In this document: positions 35,200 to 47,340 of the stretch, piece after piece
Position numbering within the stretch: the stretch's first letter is position 1
How the letters are laid out: each line of letters begins with the position of its first letter
NCBI GenBank assembly: GCA_013400115.1
Contig: VXBP01003652.1
Location: 1,427,698-1,491,697 of the forward strand
Reading direction: 5' to 3'
From: Rhinopomastus cyanomelas
Taxonomy: Eukaryota > Chordata > Aves > Bucerotiformes > Rhinopomastidae
DNA length: 64,000 bases
Position numbers and translations under genes: made by a program
The notes under the pieces: generated by a model
The model's database searches: none
What the model was told of the DNA's origin: nothing
What the model saw: the letters and a program-made list of their open reading frames with translations, nothing else

Positions 35200-35620
35200 C
35201 CGTGTTCCCGCTCCCCGGCCGGCGAGCATGTGGTTGGAATTAGCGGCGCGGCTGCAGGGGGAGCGGGCAGCTGGGTTTCTCCGGAGCGTTTCAGTGCTTA
35301 ATCTCTGAAGAATGCAGAACGTCTGTCTGGACGCCCCGGCCAAGATCAACTCGGCAGCGCGGGGAGGCCAATGTAAACGTTCATGTTTTGTGTCACCGAG
35401 ACTTCACGAGATGTTTTCTGTGTAATTGCATAAGTCGAACTACCGTGATGGAGACGCCGCCGCGGACGAGCGAGAGGAGCCGTGAAACCGCTCCGTCGAG
35501 GAGAACGCCGGCCTCCTCCGGACCGCGGAGATCCAGCCCCGGCCTCTGCGCACGGCGGCTGTGACCGTCTGGGACGGAGGAGATGCTGTTTGGCTGTGGC
35601 ACCCTCCACCCCTCACCTGG
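35200..35620. other. CpG-rich unique block
   Basis: Non-repetitive stretch with dense CpG at 35455-35540 (GAGACGCCGCCGCGGACGAG) and AT-richer word blocks at 35375-35445. It may be a regulatory element or unannotated promoter; no protein could be recognised. Confidence 0.3.
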
Positions 35621-35904
35621 ATGTCAAGGCGAGCTCAGCTCTCGGCTGGGCGGCAGGTCTCCTCGAGGCTGTGGGTCTGGCTGGCCTTGTGCTCCAGCGG
35701 GCTCCCATCTTTCCTCTGAAACCTGGGGGGAGGTGAGGAGGAAGTGAAGTGTCTCTCATGTCTTGGCTGCTCGATGTCTGAGTGCTCTGCAGCACCTGAA
35801 GAACATCACCACCCTCTCAGCTTCTCACTACAAACCCCTGGTAGATGTAGGGAGGCTGCAGGGCTCAGTTAATCTTTGCGGTGGTGCTGTGCCCCTTCCT
35901 CATC

Positions 35905-35966
35905 CTCTGAGGACTGGACTCGATGACCTTTCGATGTCCCTTCCAGCTCCCAGTGTTCTGTGAGCC
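35905..35966 (+). mobile_element. CR1 tail
   Basis: GAGGACTGGACTCGATGACC to CAGTGTTCTGTGAGC. Confidence 0.78.
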
Positions 35967-36635
35967 TCTCTGCTAGTGAGAACCACTTTGCTCATCTCTC
36001 CTTTAAAGGTCTGGTGTGTTTTCCTGATGATACAGCTCAAGGCTAATTTAGTTAGGTCTCAATCAGTGTCCCCTTGGTTCAAACCCAGACGCATTCCCTG
36101 ATGGGCTGCTGAGCACCAGGACGGGACGGTGCTGCTCCTGTGCTGAGTGGGAAGGCTCAGCGGGGCAGCATCTCGGCTGCCCGAGCTGCTCACCCATCCC
36201 AGTCCTCCTTGGTGGCTCAGAAGCACGGACACCAGGATGGGCAGCCCAGCAGAAGGCCCCTGGGGCTTGTTTCCAGGGCTTGTTTTCCTGCAGATGCTCA
36301 GCAGGGAGGTTGCGGGAGCTCCGGGTGCTCCGTCCCTACGGCGGCTTCTGCGAGACGGGCTGGAACGGTCACTCTCGCTGCAGACACATCTGCTGGGCGG
36401 GAGGGCCTGGAATCTGGGATATTGTTTTTCTGGCGGTGAGCAGTGGGTGCCAAGAGCCTGATAAATTAATCACCTCGGACATGGGTCAGTCCAGCTTCTG
36501 GCGTGTGCAGCCTGGGCCCCCCGAGCCGCCGAGCGGAGACCGCGCTGCTGCGCCGCCAGGGTTCATCGCGCAGCCAGGTCGGAAGCGGCTGCCCAGGAGG
36601 AGAGGGGCAGGTTTGGGCTGGGCTGGGAGTGCAGA

Positions 36636-36636
<1 letters not shown>

Positions 36637-36669
<33 letters not shown>
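36637..36669 (+). repeat. (CTG)11 trinucleotide run
   Basis: Eleven uninterrupted CTG units in the SLC2A6-MYMK interval; not within a recognised exon. Confidence 0.95.
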
Positions 36670-36671
<2 letters not shown>

Positions 36672-37110
36672 AGGGACTTGACCCTGTGCTCCCCTGGGAT
36701 GTTCCGCTGCAGGACCCTTCCTGCTGCCTGGCGATGCCACGACCTGGCAGAGCGCATCCGCCGCCTGTTCTGGAGCAGGGCCTGGGGAAGCAGGGTTGTG
36801 TGTGGGGTTTGTGCAGCTCCCAGCACAGCGAGTCCTTGGTCAGAGGCTGCTGGAGGGCTCGTGGGTGTGCAGAGCCCAGGGGAGGCTGCGTGGGATGGGG
36901 AGGAGCAGCGTGCAGGACGTAGCAGGAGGGCAGCTGCTGGAGGCTAATCCCAGGCAGGTGTTTGCCACCGGGGGCTCAGAGCTGGATGTCCCACGCTGTG
37001 GGTACTGGTGAGCCTGGATCAGGGCTGGTGGGGTAATGCTGGTGCAGCCCAAGGTGGGAACCACGCTTACCCTCTCCCATGGTGAAAGGAGATTGGTGAA
37101 GGGCTTCGTT

Positions 37111-37192
37111 CACAGAATCACAGAACATCAGGGATTGGAAGGGACCCCAAAAGGTCATCGAGTCCAGTCCCCTGCCACAGCAGGATCACCAG
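37111..37192 (-). mobile_element. CR1 tail
   Basis: CACAGAATCACAGAACATCA to GCCACAGCAGGATCACC. Confidence 0.9.
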
Positions 37193-38384
37193 CTCCTGGC
37201 ATTTCTGCACTGCTGGGTAACCAAGAGGATTCTCCTATTTTTAATGATTTACCATCCTCCTCCTCCCCATTTGATTTGCTCTCCTCTCTCGTTTGTCTCT
37301 TCCCTCCCTGGTAACCACCAGCCTCTCTTCCCCTTTCCAGCAGCAGCAACAGCAGTCACTTCACCTTCCCCAGCCTGTCTTGGACCACTTCTGCTCAGCA
37401 GAGAAAGAAGGAAGCCAAGCAGAAAGCAAAGCAAAGGGTCTTGCTGGGGTCTCAGAGCACTACGGACTGTGTTTGCACCCCAAGCCCCCCAAGTCCCTCC
37501 CATGGGCTGTGTGGGGCAGGAGCAGGTTGCTCCAGGCAGCAGAAGCTTTTTGGGGCAGGAGATGTTGGGATGCACGGCGTGTGCCGCGGTCTGAGCCTGG
37601 GTCTGCAGGCAGAACCCTCGCTCCATGCCTCCTGTCTTCTCAGCCCGCTTGCTCTCCCCCTTTTATTCTCTTCCTCCTCGTCGTCCAGACGTAATTAATG
37701 TAAACCAAATGCTTTGTGCACAGCTGCTGGCATCCCCGGGCCGTCGCGTGGGTGGTCTCTCCTTTAGCCCGGACACGGAGCGAGCGCGGCTCTGAGCGCT
37801 AGCCCAGACCTTGCCTGGGTAGGGAGCAGCATCTCCTGCACAAGAGGCACCTTGAGCTCCTGCGCTCGCCTTGCGGGACGACGTTGTGTGACGGCTGCTT
37901 TGCGTGGAGCTGCCCGACAGCTGCATCGCCCAAACCCAGCTCAGCCCAGCTCTTCTTGCTGGCTGAGCTGGAACCCCAAACGTCTGTCTCGCTTTCGTGG
38001 CTGCCTCTGCCTGTCTTGGTTGCCCGGGGCTGGAGGCGGATGCTCCAGAGCTGCTGGTGGCAGGATGTCCTAACGCTGCATCCGGCACCTTGGGGCCTGG
38101 GGAGCAACGAGATCTGATGGCTTTCTACTGATTTTCCAGCCAGAGGAGAGTTTCTGGTCGTTGCTGTGTGAGGGCTGAGGGAAAGAAGGCCTCTGTTCCT
38201 ACCTTCTGCAGTCCCAAAAGCCAAGGCAGTGGCATCTCTCTCAGCCTGTGGACTCCCCACAGCTCTGATACCAGGGCTCAGGGGCTCCACATCATCCTTC
38301 AAGCCTCCCATTTTGCTGCCAGCTCTGCCGCTGCGGCTTTCCCTTCCTGTTCCTTCTCAGATGATGCTTTTCTCCTCCATATCC

Positions 38385-38455
38385 TGCTGTGGTGGGGTGA
38401 TTGGACTCGATGGTCTTTGGCAGGGGGGTCCCTTCCAACCCCTGATGTTCTGTGA
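38385..38455 (+). mobile_element. CR1 tail
   Basis: CTGCTGTGGTGGGGTGATTG to CTGATGTTCTGTGATAA, with a short insertion after GGTCTTTGG. Confidence 0.85.
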
Positions 38456-39958
38456 TAAAACCCCAACACAACACCTGGGGTCATCAGCAAAAAACCCAGC
38501 AGCATCCCCCTCCTGCACCCTCGCCACTGGTAGCCCTCTAGGGGTACTGGGAGAGCTGCAAAGTACCAGGGGATGCTCATCCTAAAACAGAAGTGTAGTC
38601 CTTCTGCCAAACACCCCACTGGGGTGGTGGGCACGATCCTGCCTTGATGGTGTGGGGAGGGCAGCGAGCAGGGCCAGCGCCAGCTCCCGGTGAGTCAATG
38701 GCTGAGCATCCTGCAAAGGCTGAGACTAAATGGGAAGCATCTGAGGGCCCTGGGTGGACGTGCTTTAGATTCCAGGGCGATTAGGATGCTGCAGATGCCT
38801 GGGTGAGAAGGTGAGCTGGGTGGTGGTGGTAGTTCTGGGAGTGACTGCTCTCTTGTTTCTGCTCAGAACCTCTCCCAGTGTTGTCACTGGGAGCTTGGAG
38901 GTGACACCTCTTGGATTCCTCCTCCCCATGGAGCAACTGGGTTGTGTCTTGAGGTGGCTCCTTCTGTGGTGGTTCTGAGCAAAGAACTGAGCAGAAACCC
39001 CAGTGCAACAGGACAGTCCCAGTTTGGGGGCGATATTGGCAATTGGCTTGTTCTTTCCCCGGTCCCAGGCAGTGGCCTGGAGACCACCTCCAGCCACATA
39101 CTACCAGAGCTAAAAGGAGACTGACTTTCTGTGGAAGGCTGCGTTCCACAGGAAACTCTAAACCAGCCCGTGGTGGGGTGTCTGGAGAGAGTCGGGTATC
39201 CAGGAGGGGTGATTTCACTCGAGTGATGCTCACAGCAGAGAGAATTTCCCCCCACTGCTCCCCATCCCCACACCCAGTCCCGTTCCGGGATGCTCCGAGG
39301 CCGTGGGGCTGGCGAGTGCCAGACAGCGAGTTGCCTGCAGCGAGCCCCGGCATCTCCTGGGCAGTGACAATCTTAAATGGGTGAGAGGCTGAAAAATAGC
39401 GAGTGAGGGGTTTTTATTTTCAAAAGGTCACCTTGGCCAAATTCTTCCTTGCGTGAGCGAGATGCTTGAGGAACTGCCTTCACATGAATCCAAAACATGA
39501 GCCCGGCTCCAAGTGAGTGGGACTTGGCAAGGCAGCTGGACACATTATCTTAAACACAGGCAGGCGTCCCGGAGGGGTTCTGGTGGTTTTCCTGGTCACT
39601 ACTTATTCCCCCGTGTCTCTCTCCCCTCCCCTTCCCCCGTCCCTTCCCTTGCATAATTCTCGCTATTTCAGTGCCTCTTTCCACATTTTGGGCAGTTGTT
39701 TGTTTATTGCTCTGAAGCCTCCCCAAACCAGGCAGGGTTGCGACACCGCCGGAGCTTGTATGTCGGGAGGTTTTGCTTGCGAGGGGCATTCTTCTTTGGG
39801 AGGGCAACACCCGGGCAGCTGGTGGCCTCCAGGCTCTCAAAGGGTGGCAAAGGATTTTTGATGGTGGAAAAGCCTCTGGCTTATGGGTCGGGGCTTTCTG
39901 CACCTTAAACGTGAGGCTGGGGGCGCAGGGAAAACAAAAGGTGATGGTTCAGGCTGAG

Positions 39959-40113
39959 AGGGAGAATTGAGCCTCTTACTAGCCAAGCAGGGAGAATCGA
40001 GGCTCTTGCTAGCTGAGCAGGGAGAATCGAGCCTCTTACTAGCCAAGCAGGGAGAATCAAGCCTCTTACTAGCCAAGCAGTGAGAATTGAGCCTCTTACT
40101 AGCCAGGCAGGGA
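39959..40113 (+). repeat. 30-bp minisatellite, about five copies
   Basis: Units of the form GGGAGAATCGAGCCTCTTAC followed by TAGCCAAGCA. A further related unit (40347-40375) appears after the CR1 fragment at 40114-40350, so the CR1 sits inside or at the edge of the array. Confidence 0.9.
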
Positions 40114-40350
40114 GAATCATAGAATCATTAGGGACTGGAAGGGACCTCAACAGAGCATCCAGTCCAATCACCCTGCCAGAGCAGGACCATCTAGACCAAG
40201 TCGCACAGGAACATGTCCAGGTGGGTCTTAAACGTCTCCAGAGAAGGAGACTCCACAACCCCCCTGGGCAGCCCCTTCCAGGGCTCTGTCACCCTCACTG
40301 GGAAGAGGGTCCTTCTCAGACTGATGTGGAACCTCCTCTGTTCCAGAATC
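40114..40350 (-). mobile_element. CR1 3' fragment inside a minisatellite
   Basis: ATCATAGAATCATTAGGGAC to GGAACCTCCTCTGTTCCAG; flanked on both sides by 30-bp repeat units. Confidence 0.92.
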
Positions 40351-40991
40351 AAGCCTCTCACTAGCAGAGCAGGGAGGCTAAGGACCTTCTCAGGCTTTGG
40401 AGCTGGCTGTTGGACACGTCTGGCCGTACAAAGACACATCTGTGTTCAATCCTTCCCCCCGTAACTGAGCCCAGGGCCAGGCAGAGCCGCGGCAGACCCT
40501 CGCCGCGTGCCGCAGGTACGTGTGCGAGCGCGCTCGGAGGGCCTTGGCAGCGCGGCGGAGGGCTAGACCGGCGAGAGCCGCGTGTTCCTGCAAGTGCAGC
40601 TTCCTATTGACTTGTTAAACATTCGCTATTTATCAGATTTTTGCTTTTAAACTGTCTGTAGCAGTCTGGGAGGACTCGCGTCGAAATCCCTTCCAGATGT
40701 GAAGGTGCTACCTGATACTTTGGTTATAACCTGGACCCTCGCTCCTGCTCCGCTCGCAGCAGCTCCACTGCTGCGAGAGCAAAACTGCAAAGGAAGGGGC
40801 AGAAACAGGGGAGAGGTGCTCGTAAAGCTCCCCCAAACCTGCCCTTTTGCAGGCAGAGCTGTTCCTGCCTTTATAAGGAGACGGTGACTTTCACCAGCGA
40901 ACTTTGGCTTTGCTAGAAAACCATGGGGCATCTGCACCCTGTCCCAGGGCTGTGGAGCCCGGGGTCTGTGTAGGGCAGGGAAGAGCCACCA

Positions 40992-41006
40992 CCCCCCCCC
41001 CCCCCC
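40992..41006 (+). repeat. Poly(C) run
   Basis: Fifteen consecutive C; prone to sequencing error and to G-quadruplex or i-motif formation. Confidence 0.8.
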
Positions 41007-42494
41007 ATCCATCCGTGGCTGGGATTTTGGCATCATTATTGACTTCCTTCCCCCCTCCTCATTCAAACTGTGTTTCTGTGGGTCTGGTGCTACCCAGACA
41101 CATCAGCTGGTTCCATGAGCATCAGACGATGTTGGAGTCGGAAGCGCGAGCGGTCCCCTTGCATTTGGAGGGCTTGGATAGGATGTTGGGTAAATGCTCC
41201 CTGGAAGGCTGCTGTGGGGCTGGGACCCTTCCCGGGCAGTGCCCACCCTGCAGATGCACTGCTCTGTCCATCTCCAGGAGAAGCTTTGTGGCCATTCCCA
41301 GGTTAAAACAGCTCCCCTCGCTCCCCGGTATCTGTCAGACCGGAGGAGCCAGCTCCCGTCGCAGCGAGAGAAGGGTTTTTCCACTGCCTTCAAGAGGCGC
41401 TGGCGCGGGGCCATCCTCTGTGTAATGCGGATCCGGGAGCGTGCGTGATGCTCTGCATGATGACAGAGTTTTGGGAGATTGGCCTAGACCTGGAACCTTG
41501 GACCGCCGCTCCCCGGGACCGCTCCGCCGGAGAAGCGGGGAGGCTGGAGGCACCGACCCTGCAGCTGTGGAAGCATCCCGGCAAGAGCCCGGCCGCTTCC
41601 CCGCACCGGGGACTTGGTGCTTGGGTTGAGTCCACTAGCCGCGTCCGTCTCCGGTGCTGCCGGCGGGAGCAGACACCTGCGATGTGAGGAGCTCTCTGCC
41701 CGGCCCCGCCGGGAGCTGGCGGCTCGGCCTGTCTGCAATGCTGCAGCCCAGCTCCTCCCTGCCCCAAAAATACGCCGTCATGCCGCGCGGTGCTGGGGTG
41801 GGACTGCCACGCCCATGCCAGCCTGGCTGGGATGTCTGGCTGGAAACCTGGCTGAGATGAGGAGAAAAGAAACCCGCTGGGATGTCTCACAATTGGGGTT
41901 TCAGCAAAACCCTGATGCATCCATGGGATTTTTTTTTCCTCTTGGTGCCAGATGAGGCTGCTCTGCACCCACACAGGAGGTGCCACCGCACCAACACCAG
42001 TGGTGGCACCTGCTCCAACTCCACCCTGCAGGTCCTGTTTCTGCAGGGCACTGCCGGCTGTGGCAAATCCCACTCTGCTCCTCAAGGGTGCCCCCAGCTC
42101 CTCTGAAGTGCAGGAGACTTTTTGTGCACCAAGAAAGATGAGCGTTTGGGTTGGGATAGCTGGAGTGAAGCTGAGAGATACCAAGTGGTCCCAGATAGCT
42201 GCTTCAGCTGTTCCATCACCCCTTCTTTCCAGGCTGGCAGGCAGGGCTGGTTTCTCACGGGGCATTTGTACCCAGTCCCAGGGCTGAGGAGCCCAGGGTC
42301 TGTGTAGGACGGTGGTGGTGGCTCCCCTTTGCTCCTAAAGATCTGGTTATAGGGCACAGATGTGTCCTGCATATCAGAACTAGAGGGTGATAGAGGACCT
42401 CAGGGCATGACTTCTCCCTGGGGCAAGAAACCTCTGCAAGAAACCACCACTCTTGAGTTTCCAGGCGAATGGGGCTTCTGTGGCCTTGCATGGG

Positions 42495-42912
42495 ACAAGG
42501 GGATTGGACTAGATGATGGGGAATTGGACTAGATGATTGAGGGATTGGACTAGATGATGGGGAATTGGACTAGATGATTGAGGGATTGGACTAGATGATG
42601 GGGGATTGGACTAGATGATGGGGGATTGGACTAGATGATTGAGGGATTGGACTAGATGATGGGGAATTGGACTAGATGACTGAGGGATTGTACTAGATGA
42701 TGGAGGATTGGACTAGATGATTGAGGGATTGAACTAGATAATGGGGGATTGGACTAGATGATTGAGGGATTGGGCTAGATGATTGAGGGATTGGACTAGA
42801 TGATTGAGGGATTGTTGCTAGATGATTGAGGGATTGGACTAGATGATGAGGGGTTGGACTAGATGATCTTTCAAGGTCCCTTCCAATCCCTAATGATTCT
42901 ATGATTCCATGA
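42495..42912 (+). repeat. 20/21-bp array grown from a CR1 tail
   Basis: About 17-18 copies of GGGGATTGGACTAGATGATK in units of 20 or 21 bases, ending in one ordinary CR1 tail (GATGATCTTTCAAGGTCCC, then the terminal ATTCTATG repeats). The unit equals a short segment of the CR1 3' end, so the array arose by local amplification inside a CR1 copy. Confidence 0.92.
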
Positions 42913-44457
42913 ACTTCTCTGATGGCCCTGGTGGATGCCTCTCCTTGGGTTCTCCACCACCACTCCCAATGAGCTCTGTGTTTCTTGGGATGGAGCAACA
43001 GTCCTTTCTGAGGCAGGACAGCACCGCTGTGTCCTAAAGGGTGTGAAAAGGTCAACGTTGGTCCTGCAGCCTCTGGGGTAACAGAGAAGGGCTGGTGGGG
43101 CTGGCTCACAGCATGGAGGAAGGGCAGCATGAGGATGAGGAGGGAGGAGCAGCACATGGAAAAAACCCAGCCCTGAAGCAGCCTTCCAAAAGCACACGGA
43201 GATAAGGTGTTTTCTGGAGTGCCCCACACAGCTGGCAGCAGAAACCAGGTTTTATGTCTTGGTCTGGTTAGTTTCTTGCTTTCTGCAGCCAGAGGGATCT
43301 GGATGAAGTTTGCCTGGAAGATTAGCTGGCGTTGAGCCTGACTAGACATCTCTGGAAGCCTCCTCTGGATCAGGAGTAGGTCCTAATTCCCCTCTCTTCT
43401 GGCCTTGCCTTACATGAGCACGGGGGAACGTGTGTCTTCTGGAAGGGATGGTTCAACCACGCTGCCCCGAAAGCTCTGGCACTGCCAGAGCACCGGTACC
43501 CGGTACCTAGCCACCGTGGCTTTGCGTCAGCCCCTGCCTGGGCACTCAAGTCTTTTGTGTGTTGTGCCCTGACCCTGAAACCCAGCGGGGAAACGGGATC
43601 CACTGGGGCCCCCTGAGCCCAGTTGGCCTCTCCCAGTGCCAGCTCTGGGGCAGAAGTGCCCCAGTCGCTGCACACCAGGCTGGCACCGGCCGCAGTGCCC
43701 AACCACATCTGAACCACTGGCTGCGGGGCAGAGCCGGCAGGGGAAGAGAAGCCCACGGGGCCAGCGGGCTCCCTGCGCTGCCACCACGTCCAGACACAAA
43801 GCAACCGGGATTTAGTGCCTGGGGAGGCATCGCGCAGCCGGCGGGAGGCTGGCAGGCTCCTGATGCTGATGCCTCCAGAGCGGAAAGCCGGGTCCCTCCC
43901 TTCTCATTCCATTTCTTCCTCTTTTTTCTTCCCTCTTCTTCTCTTTTTTTTCCCCCCTCCCCACACTGGTCTGATCTCAAAAAAAGAAAGCCCAGGCGGT
44001 CTGGGCTTCGCGAAGCCCAAATGCCTTTAGCAGCATCCCAGCCCCGCTCCCGTAAGTACTATCCCAGCGCTGGAGAGCCAGGCAGTAGATGAAGTAGACG
44101 GGGAGCTATAAAGGCACTTTAAAAGGGGCAATAAAAGTTTTGGGTTTCATATCGTCTTACCCAAGAAGAGAATAGCAGAGGAGCAGGAAATTTCAGTAGC
44201 AGACACGACAAAGGTCACAGCACTCAGACTGCACCTTAGACGAAAACACCTCCTCGTATGAAAGCAGCAGGAATTTCTGGCAGGGGCTCAACGGCTCTCT
44301 GCAGGCACAGCTCTCGGCAGCGCTCGGAGGTTACAGGAGACTGTTTTGTCTACGTTGCTCTAAGTGTTTATAATATTTCCCTGCGCTTGTGTTGCGGGGG
44401 ATATCCTGCCCCAGCCACGGGGGGCTCGGCCCCGTGCACCTTCTTCGAGGGTCTGGG

Positions 44458-44923
44458 GTGACTGGGTCTAGAGGATCCTGCTGTGGTGATGGGGGGACTG
44501 GACTGGATGATTTTTTGAGGTCCCTTCCAATCCCTGACGTTCTGTGACTGGATCTAGGGGATCCTGCTGTGGTGATGGAGGGGACTGGACTGGATGATCT
44601 TTTGAGGTCCCTTCCAATCCCTGATGTTCTGTGACTCTGTGACTGGATCTAGGGGATCCTGCTGTGGTGATGGGGGGACTGGACTGGATGATTTTTTGAG
44701 GCCCCTTCCAATATCTGACATTCTGTGACTCTGTGACTGGATCTAGGGGATCCTGCTGTGGTGATGGGGGGACTGGACTGGATGATTTTTTGAGGTCACT
44801 TCCAATCCCTGATGTTCTGTGACTCTGTGACTGGATCTAGGGGATCCTGCTGTGGTGATGGAGGGGACTGGACTGGATGATCTTTCGAGGTCACTTCCAA
44901 TCCCTGATGTTCTGTGACTCTGT
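44458..44923 (+). repeat. 86-94-bp tandem array of CR1 3' tails
   Basis: Five copies beginning GACTGGATCTAGGGGATCC near 44460, 44546, 44640, 44734 and 44828, each running to the terminal GTTCTGTGACTCTGT. Three spacings of 94 bases and high similarity suggest recent unequal exchange. Confidence 0.93.
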
Positions 44924-45194
44924 GTTGGGTTGAGCGATGCCTCTGCAGTGGGTGCTGGTCTGGGGCTGCTGCTGCTGCAGGGACTCCGTGGGTTTGTCCA
45001 GCTGTGTTTGGTGCCTGGGTTGTGTGATTGTCCTGTACTGGGGTGCAAAGGGATGGACAAGGTGTCTGCAGGAAGAGGGGGCAGAAAGCAAACCCTGACG
45101 GGGATCCAGTGGCAAGCAGCATGGATTTGGGGTTCTTGATGTAACATGGCAGGTGGGAGCAGGAGCTTTCATTTACTCAGCTGGGTCTTAGATA

Positions 45195-45275
45195 ACATGT
45201 CCCCTGCCAGAGCAGAATCCTCTAGATCCAGTCGCACAGGAACGTATCCAGGTGGGTTTTAAGAGTCTCCAACAC
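45195..45275 (-). mobile_element. CR1 fragment without terminal repeats
   Basis: GATAACATGTCCCCTGCCAG through TCGCACAGGAACGTATCCAG to GTCTCCAACAC. Confidence 0.8.
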
Positions 45276-45339
45276 AGAGTAGGTTAGATGTGCAACTTCG
45301 AGACAAGATGTGGCACTTTGGGACATGCTCTAGTGGTCG

Positions 45340-45410
45340 TGGAGATGTTGGGTTAAGGCTGGACTTGATGATGTTAGAGGTCCTTTCCAACCTTCATGAT
45401 TCTGTGGGTA
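45340..45410 (+). mobile_element. CR1 tail
   Basis: GGAGATGTTGGGTTAAGGCT to TTCATGATTCTGTGG. Confidence 0.78.
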
Positions 45411-46321
45411 TTTCTGTGAGGGCAATGCACATCCAGAGATGCGCTTGGGGTGGCCCAGTGGTAGCCATGGGGCACCCCTGTGGGTGACCTCTTGGGAAGT
45501 GTCTGCAGAGCCAGCTCTTGCAGGTAGGGCTGAGGTGCTGCTTGCGCTCAGCACTGAACTCGGTGTTGGAGCCCAGGGGACTGTCATCTGGGTCTCCCTG
45601 AGCATCCCTCATGCGGTGAAGCACCCCAGCAGCCTCCGGACAGCAGGGAAGCTGTCACACACGAACCCTCAGGTCACCCTGCACATCACCCTGGGGGCCG
45701 GATGCCGGGAAGTCCCGGTGCGCTCTCTTGGTTTAGGTGCTGGAGAACCCTTTGGAAAGGCTCCGCTGGCGCCGCCTCCGCGTGCAGCTGCGTCGGCCGT
45801 GCCACCGCTTGCCAGTGACTCTTGGATGCTCGCGGAATCGTAACTCATTCGTGTTTTCGTTGGAAGCTCCATTCAGCTTTCGCTTGTTGCCCCGTCGCAG
45901 GAAGTTGCTCTGATGAATGACCGGGGTGGATTTCTCTTCCAGAGGAACCCAGGCTTAATGTTGGGCTTTCTGTGGACATCCCTGTATATCAATACTGCCC
46001 TAATTGTCCATGACATATAGTCCTGGCGGCCTTCCCAGACAGTCTAAATAAATCACACACTTCTGCTATAGTAAATAGTCTGTTAGAAGAGATGTTGTAG
46101 GCTCGCAGCCCTCTCCGCTCCCTCCAGGAGCTTCTTTTCCCTGCCTCTCATTTTCCATGCCCTTTCCATACTAATGAGGCTGTCCACAAGGGCACCTGCT
46201 GCCCGTGATGCCGGCCAGGTCTGCAAGGACAAAGTGCCCAATGTTGTAGCTCACGGGCTGTGGGGAGAGGTAGAGGGGTGGCTGTGCCCAGGTTCTGCTT
46301 TGGGGTTGGTATCTGCCCTTG

Positions 46322-46740
46322 GATCATAGAATCATCCTGGCTGGAAAGGACCTCCAGGATCAGCAAGCTCAGCCCAACAGCTCCCTAACCTCTAGACCAT
46401 GGCCTCAAGTGTTTTAGCTACTTGGTTTTTAAACCCCTCCAAGGATGGGGACTCCACCACCTCCCTGGGCAGCCAGTTCCAGCGCCCAACCACTCCCTCA
46501 GGAAAGAGCTTCTTCCTAAGATCTAATCTAACCCTCCCCTGACACAACTTGAGGCCATTTCCCTTTATCCTGTCATTAGTGATTTGAGAGAAGAGACCAG
46601 CCCCAGCCTGGCTACAACCTCCTTTGAGGTAGCTGTAGAGAGCAAGAAGGTCTCTCAGCCTCCTCTTCTCTAGACCCAACAGTCCCAGTTCCCTCAGCCG
46701 CTCTCCACAGGGTCTGTTCTCCAGCTCTCTCCCCAGCTGG
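46322..46740 (-). mobile_element. CR1 3' fragment downstream of MYMK
   Basis: GATCATAGAATCATCCTGGC, CTCCACCACCTCCCTGGGCA and RT-end sequence to about 46740. Confidence 0.92.
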
Positions 46741-46908
46741 AAAGTTCCTCCCGTGGCTCAGGAAATGCTCCCCACCAAGCACGTGCAAAGATCTCTGTTG
46801 CTATTCAGTATTTACAGCAAGAGAAAGCTTAAATAACATCGGAAATGTCTCACAAAAGTGCAGGTTCTGTTGATTGAAGTCAAGGAACGAAGCCCTGTGT
46901 GGTCGGAC

Positions 46909-47001
46909 TGAGCAAACCTGCATGGATGGGACAGCTCAGGTCCTCCTGGGCTGGTGAGCAAACCTGCATGGATGGGACAGCTCAGGTCCTCCTGGGCTGG
47001 T
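46909..47001 (+). repeat. 46-bp perfect duplication
   Basis: Two adjacent copies of a 46-base segment starting GAGCAAACCTGCATGGATGG and ending TCCTGGGCTGGT, about 400 bases beyond the MYMK stop. Confidence 0.9.
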
Positions 47002-47244
47002 GATGGTGACATGGCCTGTGGGCACGAAGGTCTCCAGAGCAGCCCATGCAAGTGCCTCTCCAGGGAGAAGCAATCGGGAAGCACAAGCTCTGCTGGGGCT
47101 GATGGCTGGGAAGGTGAAGACTTCCAGGGACGAAAAGCCGAGGGGAGGCACAGAGCTGTGGGAAAGGTGCTGTTGTCCCAGGGGAAGATGCAGCGGGCAG
47201 CCGTTTTGCTTTGGGCTGCATCACCCCAGGAGCAGAAAAGCCAG

Positions 47245-47340
47245 TGGCCGGGGGCATTGGGCTGGATGATCTTTCCAGGTCTCTTCCAGCCTCACTCTGT
47301 GATGCTATCAGAGACCTTCTCCGACCTCGATGATCCTATG
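47245..47340 (+). mobile_element. CR1 tail at the MYMK 3' end
   Basis: GGCATTGGGCTGGATGATCT through CTGTGATGCTATCAGAGACC to CCTCGATGATCCTATG, ending about 26 bases beyond the MYMK stop codon. It may therefore form much of the MYMK 3' UTR. Confidence 0.75.

Noticed and set aside
39401..39415. MEF2-like word (TGAAAAATAGC) as a muscle enhancer
   Set aside because: Departs from the MEF2 consensus and no cluster of muscle sites surrounds it.
41390..42265. 291-codon open frame on the - strand
   Set aside because: GC-rich chance frame with no recognisable motif, splice context or partner exons.
46048..46053. AATAAA near 46050 as MYMK poly(A) signal
   Set aside because: It is on the + strand, whereas MYMK is transcribed from the - strand.
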